Assembly (NCBI GenBank): GCA_905216045.1
Contig: CAJMSL010000096.1
Coordinates: 1-7,604 of the forward strand
Length of the DNA: 7,604 nucleotides
Source of the DNA: an uncultured bacterium
GTDB lineage: Bacteria > Actinomycetota > Coriobacteriia > Coriobacteriales > Coriobacteriaceae
Reading direction: 5' to 3'
Positions 1-5,834 of the stretch are shown here, piece after piece (within the stretch, counting starts at the first letter, position 1; each line of letters opens with the position of its first letter). Under the pieces are notes generated by a model. That model was not told the DNA's origin, made no database searches, and saw only the letters and a program-made list of their open reading frames with translations. A program made the position numbers and the translations under genes.

Positions 1-135
1 ATGGTTCGATGTCTGCCCGGATGCGACACTGAAGTGAGTGTCCATCCTCGCAGTATCCGGTTCTCAAGGTGCACGCCCCGCGGCTGATCCGGTCCGACCG
101 GGCCGCGCGGCAAGGAGATATATTGCCAGACCGGA
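1..135 (-). promoter_or_regulatory. Probable rRNA operon leader (pre-16S), structured, with boxA-like element
   Basis: Read on the minus strand, positions 73-54 give GTGCACCTTGAGAACCGGATA. This resembles the CTTTGAAAAC/TTTGAGAAC element found in Gram-positive and actinobacterial rrn leaders and 16S-23S spacers, where it sits about 100 bases before the rRNA. Around it are three consecutive hairpins. The first is 19-47 (GGATG/CATCC enclosing GACACT/AGTGTC). The second is 80-106 (GCGGC/GCCGC enclosing CCGG/CCGG). The third is 109-127 (GGCAA/TTGCC). The stretch is much more GC-rich than the DNA on its right. No rRNA lies at higher coordinates and a terminated tRNA gene does, so I infer this is the leader before 16S rather than a 16S-23S spacer. 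The rRNA itself is outside the window. I did not find a convincing -35/-10 pair for it. The assignment rests on remembered similarity of a short element. Confidence 0.5.
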
Positions 136-406
136 GGGGCGCCGTGGGCGGGAATCGCGCACTCCATATTTTGTTCACAAATGAATAGATCCCTCAGTCG
201 CATCACTGAGGTTAAAACTGAAGCATTGGCTTCTGATATTGGCGATGACCAGCTGTTTTACGAGTATTGAGACATCGGTCATCTCTGGAGCGCTACTTTA
301 CTCCAAAGGCATCAGCTATTTGTTTCCCATCGGTAAAAGGCGGGTTTTGTTCGCCAAGCGTTCTTATATATAGATAGATACGGGTTCGAACCCATGAAAG
401 GGCGAC
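136..406. other. AT-rich intergenic stretch without a convincing gene
   Basis: This lies between the probable rRNA leader and the tRNA-Lys terminator and is visibly richer in A/T than its surroundings. It holds a perfect hairpin at 192-211 (CCTCAGT/ACTGAGG, six-base loop) and a weak minus-strand hairpin at 339-355 (GGCG/CGCC) followed on that strand by TTTT at 338-335. It also holds a 12-bp palindrome at 382-393. Short open frames exist on both strands: plus 181-270 (29 aa), plus 245-373 (42 aa) and minus 175-282 (35 aa). None has a clear ribosome binding site and they overlap one another, so none is called as a gene. The AT-richness would suit an upstream promoter region for the rRNA operon, but it could also be decayed coding DNA. 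Confidence 0.4.
382..393. repeat. Perfect 12-bp palindrome matching the tRNA T-arm core
   Basis: GGGTTCGAACCC is identical to the T-loop core of the tRNA-Lys gene nearby, where the same 12 bases occur at 463-474. The flanks do not continue a five-base-pair T stem on either strand and no acceptor or anticodon arm can be built around it. It is therefore not a working tRNA. It may be a remnant of a tRNA 3' end or of an integration site, or chance. Confidence 0.45.
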
Positions 407-436
407 AAAAAAGACGGCCAACCGAAGTTGACCGTC
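407..436 (-). terminator. Intrinsic terminator of tRNA-Lys, UUCG tetraloop
   Basis: On the minus strand GACGGTCAAC (436-427) pairs with GTTGGCCGTC (422-413), ten pairs including one G-T wobble. The stem closes a C(TTCG)G tetraloop and is followed directly by TTTTTT (412-407). It begins 15 bases after the last base of the tRNA, so it ends the tRNA-Lys transcript. Confidence 0.9.
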
Positions 437-451
437 TCAACAATCTTTGGG

Positions 452-524
452 TGGGCCGTCAGGGGTTCGAACCCTGGACCTTGGGATTAAAAGTCCCCTG
501 CTCTGCCAGCTGAGCTAACGGCCC
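452..524 (-). tRNA. tRNA-Lys (anticodon TTT)
   Basis: Read on the minus strand, a complete 73-base cloverleaf can be drawn. The acceptor stem is GGGCCGT (524-518) with ACGGCCC (459-453). The D arm has GCTC/GAGC. The anticodon loop is CTTTTAA, with anticodon TTT at 491-489. The T arm is CAGGG/CCCTG closing TTCGAAC. The discriminator base is A at 452. The next three bases read CCC, so the 3' CCA is not encoded and must be added after transcription. The top pair of the anticodon stem (positions 27-43) is G/A, a mismatch. The gene has its own promoter and terminator and sits 28 bp after the aminopeptidase stop codon. Confidence 0.95.
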
Positions 525-533
525 GCGGGTGGC

Positions 534-562
534 ATTGTACCACGGTCTGGGACTATTCCCAA
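534..562 (-). promoter_or_regulatory. Promoter of tRNA-Lys
   Basis: On the minus strand TTGGGA (562-557) is followed after exactly 17 bases by TACAAT (539-534). These match the sigma70-type consensus at four of six and five of six positions. Transcription would start about seven bases later, only a few bases before the first tRNA base at 524, which suits a stable-RNA gene. The -35 box lies within the last codons of the aminopeptidase gene and the spacer contains its stop codon. Confidence 0.7.
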
Positions 563-1833
563 CTCCATTGGCCGTTCTGGAAAATCACAACTTCACGTCC
601 ATCAGGCGTAATGCCCGTAATATCGATGTCGTCCGTGCCGATCATAAAATCGACGTGCGTGCTCGAGACGTTAACGCCATGCACCAGGAGCTCCTCCTTG
701 GACATGTCATACCCACCCTCGATGCATTCGGGGAAACCGACACCTAGCGCGAGATGGCAGCTAGCGTTCTCGTCATAGAGCGTGTCATAGAACAGAACGC
801 CGCTTTCGCGGATCGGAGTGTTCTTGGAAATGAGCGCGACCTCGCCCAGATGAGCGGCACCTTCATCGGTGTCAATAATGCTCGCAAGCGTTGCCTTGCC
901 CACGCGGGCGTCGTAGTCCACCACGCGGCCGCCCTCGAACTTAATCCAAAAATCTTCGACTTTATTGCCGTGGTGGATGAGCGGCATGGCCGAGTACACG
1001 ATACCGTCGGCGCGCATGCGATCGGGCGAGGTGAAGACTTCCTCGGTGGGAATGTTGGGGAAGAAGGGGTGTCCATCGGGCGTCTTGCCCTTGCCGCCGG
1101 CCCACTCGTGACCCTTCGTCATGCCAATCGTCAGATCGGTTCCATTTGCCGCGGTGTAATGCAAGTAGTCGAAACGATTGTCGTTCAGGAAACGCAGGTT
1201 CTTTTCGAATGCGGCGTCATGGAGTTCCCAGTCGCTCTCCGGGTCCTGGCCATCGGCGCGCGCGGTGTGCAGAATCGCATTCCACAGTTTATAGATTGCA
1301 ACCTCATCGGCGTCTCCTGGGAACACCTCGTGCGCCCAAGCCACGACCGGAGCGCCGGCGATGCACCACGGATTGATGTTGTAATCCAGTCCACGGCGGA
1401 AAACTTTGCACTGCGTATTCCTCGCCTTTGATGCCGCGGCCGGCTTGGCTGGATCGATGCCCTTGAGGGCCGCAGGATCCGCACCTTCGATAAAGACAAA
1501 GCAGGCACCATCCTGGGCCAAGGAATCCAGCTGCATGCGCTTCCACTCGGGTGTCTGCTCAAAATAGCTTTTCTCGACATGCTCGTACGTGAGCCTCGTC
1601 ACGGCATCATCGGCCCAAATGACCGTCACGTGGCCGGCGGCGGCAGCATAGGCCTCCGCGACCACCACGCGCGCAAACGGCGCGCACTCGACCGGAGACT
1701 GAACGACGACCTCCTGGCCGGGCTTGACGTTTACGCCCTTGCGGACGACCAGGCGCGCGTAGTTTTTAATCTTGGGCTCCAGGGCCTTCATGCCCTCCAG
1801 AGCCTCTTCGACCGTCAGGGCAGCTCGAATCAT
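553..1833 (-). CDS. M29 family metallo-aminopeptidase (AmpS/PepS/aminopeptidase T type)
   Basis: This is a cytoplasmic aminopeptidase that removes N-terminal residues from peptides and should use a two-metal centre. It has 426 aa, close to the roughly 410 of the family. By eye it aligns without gaps to aminopeptidase T of Thermus over the metal-binding half. Numbering from the start used here, expected ligands are Glu265 (NIPTEEVFTSP), Glu331 (HLGEVALI), His360 (ENASCHLALG), and His393 and Asp395 (THVDFMIG). The position of the usual catalytic Tyr, seven residues after His360, is Phe367. I chose the ATG at 1833 because GGAG (1843-1840) lies six bases before it. An in-frame ATG at 1845 has no ribosome binding site and would add MEWH. 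There is no signal peptide. The gene follows the terminator of the purC unit and so probably has its own promoter. The tRNA-Lys promoter lies in its tail. The family is certain; the substrate is not. Confidence 0.93.
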   Translation of the reverse strand: MIRAALTVEEALEGMKALEPKIKNYARLVVRKGVNVKPGQEVVVQSPVECAPFARVVVAEAYAAAAGHVTVIWADDAVTRLTYEHVEKSYFEQTPEWKRMQLDSLAQDGACFVFIEGADPAALKGIDPAKPAAASKARNTQCKVFRRGLDYNINPWCIAGAPVVAWAHEVFPGDADEVAIYKLWNAILHTARADGQDPESDWELHDAAFEKNLRFLNDNRFDYLHYTAANGTDLTIGMTKGHEWAGGKGKTPDGHPFFPNIPTEEVFTSPDRMRADGIVYSAMPLIHHGNKVEDFWIKFEGGRVVDYDARVGKATLASIIDTDEGAAHLGEVALISKNTPIRESGVLFYDTLYDENASCHLALGVGFPECIEGGYDMSKEELLVHGVNVSSTHVDFMIGTDDIDITGITPDGREVVIFQNGQWSWE

Positions 1834-1848
1834 GTGCCACTCCATCTA

Positions 1849-1878
1849 TCTATAGAACAGTAAAAAGGCGCGCCGCAA
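1849..1878 (-). promoter_or_regulatory. Possible promoter of the aminopeptidase gene
   Basis: On the minus strand TATAGA (1854-1849) is a fair -10 box. The best -35 at 18 bases spacing is TTGCGG, which falls in the loop and stem of the preceding terminator. If this -10 is used, transcription would start near 1842, past the upstream ATG at 1845 and at or inside the GGAG at 1843-1840. The match is weak, but a promoter is expected here because the upstream unit is terminated. Confidence 0.35.
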
Positions 1879-1892
1879 AAACGACGCGCCTT
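1861..1892 (-). terminator. Intrinsic terminator of the purC/membrane-protein unit
   Basis: On the minus strand AAGGCGCG (1892-1885) pairs with CGCGCCTT (1872-1865) around a 12-base loop. Three further T residues follow at 1864-1862. It lies 30 bp after the stop codon of the 191-aa membrane protein, the expected place for the end of that transcript. Confidence 0.85.
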
Positions 1893-1922
1893 ATATCTTA
1901 GCGATAAGTATGTATGCAAACG

Positions 1923-2498
1923 CTACTTCTTCTTGGAGTCCTTCTGGTCCTCCTCGGCAGCCGCGCGCTCAATAAGAGCGTTGAGCTTGTTCTCGGACAT
2001 GCCCTCGGCCTGCGCGCGGTACATGTTGCGCAAGGGACGAATACGAGCGAAGTCGTAGATAAAGTCACCTAGGATGATGACATAGGACAAAACGATGCCG
2101 ACCATCTGGACAGGGCTGGACACCATGCCAGCGGGAGCGAAGTACAGCGAGGCCCAAATTGCCACGACGAGCACCATGCCAATGGCGAGCACAATCCACC
2201 AGATGCGACGGCGCTTGGTGTAGTCCTCGTCCTGCTTGAGGAGGATATTCGACACCGTATAGATGCGGTCCTCCTTGGCGCGCTGCTTGGCCTTGCGGGC
2301 GCGCTTCTCCTCTTTAGAGAGGCCCTCGAGGTTCTCGCCCTTCTCGAGCTCTTTGCGGCGTGCCTTAGACGAAGCCGGCACGATGCGAACGGAGCTCGCT
2401 GCTTGGCGGGCGGGCTTAGCAGATGCGGCAGACTTACGCGCAACCCCGGTAACTTCGTGGGATTGCGTGCGCTTGTTCGTGGCGCTACGGGTACTCAC
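1923..2498 (-). CDS. Small membrane protein of unknown function, basic N-terminus and two membrane helices
   Basis: I do not recognise a family. The 191-aa protein has three parts. Residues 1-96 are hydrophilic and rich in Lys, Arg, Ser and Ala, with a highly charged stretch at about 47-78 likely to be helical. Two hydrophobic segments at about 99-121 and 130-150 are joined by a short loop (PAGMVSSP). A charged cytoplasmic tail ends in KDSKKK. The positive residues around the helices place both ends in the cytoplasm by the positive-inside rule. It starts with GTG immediately after the purC stop (TAA then GTG, no gap). AAGGAG nine bases before it lies inside the end of purC, so translation is probably coupled to purC. 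An intrinsic terminator follows. There are no catalytic motifs. The coding call is strong from length, placement and binding site; the function is open. Confidence 0.85.
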   Translation of the reverse strand: MSTRSATNKRTQSHEVTGVARKSAASAKPARQAASSVRIVPASSKARRKELEKGENLEGLSKEEKRARKAKQRAKEDRIYTVSNILLKQDEDYTKRRRIWWIVLAIGMVLVVAIWASLYFAPAGMVSSPVQMVGIVLSYVIILGDFIYDFARIRPLRNMYRAQAEGMSENKLNALIERAAAEEDQKDSKKK

Positions 2499-3386
2499 TT
2501 ATGCGTTCTCCTTCATGCTTGTGAACTGGGAGCCGGTGATGATCTGGAAGGCCTCGCGATAGCGCTCGGACGTGCCATCGATGACCTCGGCGGGCAGGTG
2601 CGGGGTCTCCCCCGTCATATCCCAGTTGGCCTTGAGCCAATTGCGGACGAATTGCTTGTCGTAGCTAGGCTGGATCTTGCCCTCCTCGTAGCTGGCAGCA
2701 GGCCAGAAACGGCTGGAGTCGGGCGTGAGGCACTCGTCGATCAGCGTGACCTTGCCATCAATAACACCAAACTCGAACTTGGTGTCGGCAATGATGATGC
2801 CACGGGTCGCGGCGTACTCGGCAGCGGCCTTGTAGATCTTGAGGGAAAGGTCACGAATCTGCGTGGCGATGTCCTCGCCCACGATCTCGCAGCAACGCTC
2901 GAACGAGATGTTCTCGTCGTGGTCACCGATCTCGGCCTTCGTGGACGGCGTGAACAGCGGCTCGGGAAGCTTGGAAGCCTCGGTCAGGCCCTCAGGCAGC
3001 TGGATGCCGCAGACGGTGCCGTTCTCGTCGTAGGTCTTCTTGCCCGAACCGGTCAGATAGCCGCGGACGATGCACTCGATAGGAATCGTCTGGGCCTTCT
3101 TAACCAGCATGGCGCGGCCAGCGAGGTAGTCACGATACTCAGCAAACTCCTCGGGGAAATCCGCCGGGTCGATGGAAACGAGATGGTTGGGGACGATGTC
3201 GGCAAACTTATCGAACCAGAATGCCGAGATGCGATTGAGCACCTCTCCCTTAAACGGAATCTCGTCGGGAAGAATGAAGTCGAACGCAGAAATGCGGTCG
3301 GTGGCGACCATCAGCAGGTTTTCACCGGCATCGTAAATATCACGAACCTTGCCACGGGAATCCGGACGACGCTCCATCGTTGTCAC
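2499..3386 (-). CDS. purC: Phosphoribosylaminoimidazole-succinocarboxamide synthase (SAICAR synthetase)
   Basis: This enzyme joins L-aspartate to CAIR using ATP to give SAICAR, a step in de novo purine synthesis in the cytoplasm. The 295-aa product carries the family motifs in order: GKVRDIYD at about 12-19 (nucleotide-binding start), ATDRISAFDF at 28-37, RGYLTGSG at 108-115, FTPSTKAE at 145-152, DTKFEFG at 201-207, and DECLTPDSSRFWP at 217-229, followed by SYDKQ. Its length fits the longer form of the enzyme rather than the roughly 240-aa form. The start is GTG at 3386, eight bases after AAGGAG (3400-3395). An upstream in-frame GTG at 3395 overlaps that binding site and is unlikely. It lies 109 bp after the histidine kinase gene with a hairpin between, so it may be a separate transcript, although I found no clear promoter. 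It directly abuts the next membrane-protein gene. Confidence 0.97.
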   Translation of the reverse strand: MTTMERRPDSRGKVRDIYDAGENLLMVATDRISAFDFILPDEIPFKGEVLNRISAFWFDKFADIVPNHLVSIDPADFPEEFAEYRDYLAGRAMLVKKAQTIPIECIVRGYLTGSGKKTYDENGTVCGIQLPEGLTEASKLPEPLFTPSTKAEIGDHDENISFERCCEIVGEDIATQIRDLSLKIYKAAAEYAATRGIIIADTKFEFGVIDGKVTLIDECLTPDSSRFWPAASYEEGKIQPSYDKQFVRNWLKANWDMTGETPHLPAEVIDGTSERYREAFQIITGSQFTSMKENA

Positions 3387-3394
3387 GTGAGTCA

Positions 3395-3400
3395 CTCCTT
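3395..3400 (-). promoter_or_regulatory. Ribosome binding site that fixes the purC start
   Basis: AAGGAG on the minus strand lies eight bases before the GTG at 3386. It overlaps the alternative GTG at 3395, which therefore cannot be served by it. Confidence 0.8.
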
Positions 3401-3412
3401 ACCTAAATACGA

Positions 3413-3442
3413 CAGAAATGCGGGTTCTTTCCCGCATGTTTT
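3413..3442 (-). terminator. Perfect hairpin between the kinase gene and purC, possible terminator
   Basis: ATGCGGG (3418-3424) and CCCGCAT (3431-3437) form a seven-pair perfect stem with a six-base loop. On the minus strand the stem runs into TTTCTGTC, a weak T tract. It lies 58 bp after the kinase stop codon and 18 bp before the purC ribosome binding site. It could end the two-component transcript, attenuate readthrough into purC, or both. Confidence 0.45.
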
Positions 3443-3495
3443 CGCAAACTCGGAGCGGCAGGGACGCGGCCCCTCCTTCACCGAATAGCGAAAAG

Positions 3496-5061
3496 CTAGT
3501 GCTCCATTGTAGTAGATGCCGCGTCTGCCGTGTGCTCGCGGGGCAGATGAATTGTAAAAGTCGTACCCTTTCCAAGCTCCGACTCCACGGATATGTAGCC
3601 ATGGTGACGCTCGACAATCTGCTTGGTCACGGCGAGGCCGACGCCCAGGCCGCCAGCTTCGCGGGCGCGGCTGGCATCGGCGCGCCAAAACCGCCCGAAA
3701 ATGCGCGACAGATCGTCCTTGGCAATACCGATGCCGGTATCAGAAACGGCAATGCTGACGTGCCTGCGGTCACTGAGCACCGACACCACGACCCAACCGC
3801 CCTCGGGGGTGTAGCGCATGGCGTTGCTCATGAGGTTGATAACACATTGCGTGATCATGTCGGGATCTGCCTCGACAACGTCATCGTGGCCCTGCGTCTC
3901 ATCTGCAAAGCGCAAACGCAGGTCACGGTCGGCAAACAGGCGCTCCTGGCCATTCACAATCGATCGCACGAACGGAACCATGTCCACCGGTTCTAGATTG
4001 AGCGGAGCCGTGCTGTTTTCCATACGCGATAGGTCGAGCATCTGCTGCACCAGACGAGCCAGGCGACGCGTCTCGGAAGCAACGGTCTCCAAATGCTCAT
4101 CGTCGGTGGGATACACGCCATCCTGCATGGCCTCGACCGTTGCGAGCATGGCCATAAGCGGCGTGCGAAGCTCGTGTGCAACGTCTGAGGTCAGGCGCTT
4201 CTCGTGTTTCATATCCTTCTCGAGCGAAGTGGCCATCTCATCGAAGGTCTCACCCAGCTGATCGATCTCGTCATCACCGCGCAGTCCCGTGCGAGCCGAC
4301 AGGTCGCCGTCACGGATTTGCTTTGCGGTACTGGTGATGCGATGAATCGGCTTGGTGAGCATGCGCGACACGAGCGATCCGATAACGACCGAAATGCAGA
4401 TTGCAACAACCGCGGCGAGGGCCATGGCGTTAATGGTCGTCTCCCTAAACGCAGAGTCCGCCTTGGTGAGCTGAGCGTCGGAGCCGATGGCCCACAGCTT
4501 TACCTGTCCGACATACTCGCCGGAAGACGTTACAATCTCGACGTTAGCAACGCTATCGGAGTCGGTTGGAGCAGACGAGACCGGGCTATGCGATGCCCTC
4601 TTGCCGCTCGTGTCGTCGATCGTAGCCTGGTTTTCGCGTACATCGGCGGTGGCGCTTGCCGAGGGCCAGGAATCGTCATAAACGATCACGCCCTTTTTAT
4701 TGACGACCTGCATGCCCAGATCGTCGGAAACCAAACTCGACGTTGCGACCGTGCGCAGTTCTCCCGCGGTCCAAGAACCGTTTTCCTCATATGAGGTTGC
4801 CAACTTCTCGGCAGCGGAATTTGCGATTTCGACGATATTGGAGCGTGTGTAATCCGAAAAGACCGTGCCCCACACAACAGAGACAACGCCCACCAGCACC
4901 AATACCGTCATGAGCGATGTCAGAGCAAAAGCAAGTGCCATGCGCGAGGGATAGCTCATCGTTGGCCGTGAATCGGAACGAGGCGTGTTCCAACTAGCCT
5001 TGGAACCCGCCTCGCTCTCCTGCTTGTGCTTTTGTCCGATTTCAAAGCGCGCAGGTGTCAT
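3496..5061 (-). CDS. Membrane sensor histidine kinase (HAMP, HisKA, HATPase)
   Basis: This 521-aa sensor would phosphorylate itself on histidine and pass the phosphate to the regulator encoded just before it. Domains in order: a polar cytoplasmic N-terminus (1-40), membrane helix 1 (about 41-67), an extracytoplasmic sensor region (about 68-208) with no fold I recognise, membrane helix 2 (about 211-232), a HAMP linker (about 233-287), and a HisKA dimerisation domain with phospho-acceptor His296 in HELRTP. The ATPase domain shows an N box (NLMSNAMRY, Asn413), G1 box (DTGIGI from Asp441), F box (FGRFWR, 455-460) and G2 box (GGLGVGLAV, 470-478). All key residues are present, so it should be active. 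The ATG at 5061 lies 11 bp after the regulator stop codon, and AGGG overlaps that stop, so the two are co-transcribed. An internal Met35 is an alternative start. The signal sensed cannot be told. Confidence 0.95.
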   Translation of the reverse strand: MTPARFEIGQKHKQESEAGSKASWNTPRSDSRPTMSYPSRMALAFALTSLMTVLVLVGVVSVVWGTVFSDYTRSNIVEIANSAAEKLATSYEENGSWTAGELRTVATSSLVSDDLGMQVVNKKGVIVYDDSWPSASATADVRENQATIDDTSGKRASHSPVSSAPTDSDSVANVEIVTSSGEYVGQVKLWAIGSDAQLTKADSAFRETTINAMALAAVVAICISVVIGSLVSRMLTKPIHRITSTAKQIRDGDLSARTGLRGDDEIDQLGETFDEMATSLEKDMKHEKRLTSDVAHELRTPLMAMLATVEAMQDGVYPTDDEHLETVASETRRLARLVQQMLDLSRMENSTAPLNLEPVDMVPFVRSIVNGQERLFADRDLRLRFADETQGHDDVVEADPDMITQCVINLMSNAMRYTPEGGWVVVSVLSDRRHVSIAVSDTGIGIAKDDLSRIFGRFWRADASRAREAGGLGVGLAVTKQIVERHHGYISVESELGKGTTFTIHLPREHTADAASTTMEH

Positions 5062-5072
5062 ATGTGATTTCC

Positions 5073-5795
5073 CTATTTCTCGTCCGACTTATCGGTCTTG
5101 GCCGGAGCCTCGAAGCGATAGCCGACACCATGGACGGTGTAGAGCCACTTGGGCTTCTTGGGATCATCGCCCAGCTTGGCGCGAAGATTCTTCACGTGGC
5201 TATCGATGGTGCGCTCATAGCCCTCAAAGTCATACCCGAGCACTTTCTCGACCAGCTCCATGCGGTTATACACACGGCCGGGATGACGGGCAAGCGTGGT
5301 GAGCAGCTTGAACTCGGAAGCCGTCAGATCGACTTCCTTGCCCTCGACCAAGATCTTGTGGCCCGAGATATCGATGACCAGATCGCCGAAGTCGAGTACC
5401 TCGACGGCGGGCTCGTCGGCCTGATGGGCACGGCGGAACAGAGCGCGAACGCGGGCGACGAGCTCGCGCGGCGAGAACGGCTTAATCAGATAGTCGTCGG
5501 CGCCGAGCTCAAGACCGATAATACGGTCCTCGATCTCGCCCTTAGCCGTCAGCATGATGATGGGGACATCCGAGGTATCGCGAATGGTGCGGCAAACGCG
5601 CTCGCCGGGGATCTTGGGGAGCATAAGGTCGAGCACGACCAGGTCGAACTGATGCTTCTCGAACTCCTCGATCGCGGACTGGCCGTCGCCGACGCCCACA
5701 ACCCAGTAGCCTTCGCGCTCGAGATAGGCAGCGACGGCGTCACGGATTGCCTTCTCATCCTCGACCAGCAGAATCTTTTTTGCATCTGAAGCCAT
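5073..5795 (-). CDS. OmpR/PhoB-family response regulator
   Basis: This is a DNA-binding transcription regulator controlled by phosphorylation, the partner of the kinase gene that follows it. The 240-aa product has a receiver domain (about 5-118) with the acidic pair Glu12/Asp13 (LLVEDE), phospho-acceptor Asp56 (VVLDLMLP), switch Thr83 (IIMLTAKG) and Lys105 (LIKPFSP). A winged-helix DNA-binding domain follows (about 130-230), with TASEFKLL, RTIDSHVKNLRAKLG and YTVHGVGYRF. The start is the ATG at 5795, seven bases after a GGGGGG ribosome binding site. A TTG at 5816 opens the frame earlier but lacks such a site. It is the first gene of the two-gene regulatory unit, and the upstream gap holds an inverted repeat that could be an operator. 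Family assignment is firm; the regulon is unknown. Confidence 0.96.
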   Translation of the reverse strand: MASDAKKILLVEDEKAIRDAVAAYLEREGYWVVGVGDGQSAIEEFEKHQFDLVVLDLMLPKIPGERVCRTIRDTSDVPIIMLTAKGEIEDRIIGLELGADDYLIKPFSPRELVARVRALFRRAHQADEPAVEVLDFGDLVIDISGHKILVEGKEVDLTASEFKLLTTLARHPGRVYNRMELVEKVLGYDFEGYERTIDSHVKNLRAKLGDDPKKPKWLYTVHGVGYRFEAPAKTDKSDEK

Positions 5796-5834
5796 AACAC
5801 GGCCCCCCTGTCTCAATTAGCTAAGAACAAGCCC

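Noticed and set aside
123..188. Plus-strand TTG-initiated mini-frame after AAGGAG at 112-117
   Set aside because: The AAGGAG and TTG belong to the GGCAA/TTGCC hairpin of the probable rRNA leader, and the frame gives only 21 codons with no recognisable product.
245..373. Plus-strand 42-aa frame starting MTSCFTSIET
   Set aside because: There is no ribosome binding site, it overlaps other frames on both strands, and no family is recognised. It is kept only as part of the AT-rich island observation.
348..376. Plus-strand promoter-like pair TTGTTC and TATAGA
   Set aside because: The -35 match is poor and nothing on the plus strand downstream would be expressed. It would run against the tRNA gene.
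754..1431. Plus-strand open frame of 225 codons
   Set aside because: It is antisense to the aminopeptidase gene, whose metal ligands are intact, and has no domain or ribosome binding site support.
2403..3488. Plus-strand open frame of 361 codons
   Set aside because: It lies antisense to purC, which has every family motif. Its translation has no recognisable domain, so it is a by-product of GC-rich codon use on the other strand.
5055..5789. Plus-strand open frame of 244 codons
   Set aside because: It mirrors the response regulator gene on the opposite strand and reads as low-complexity Leu/Asp/Ala sequence.
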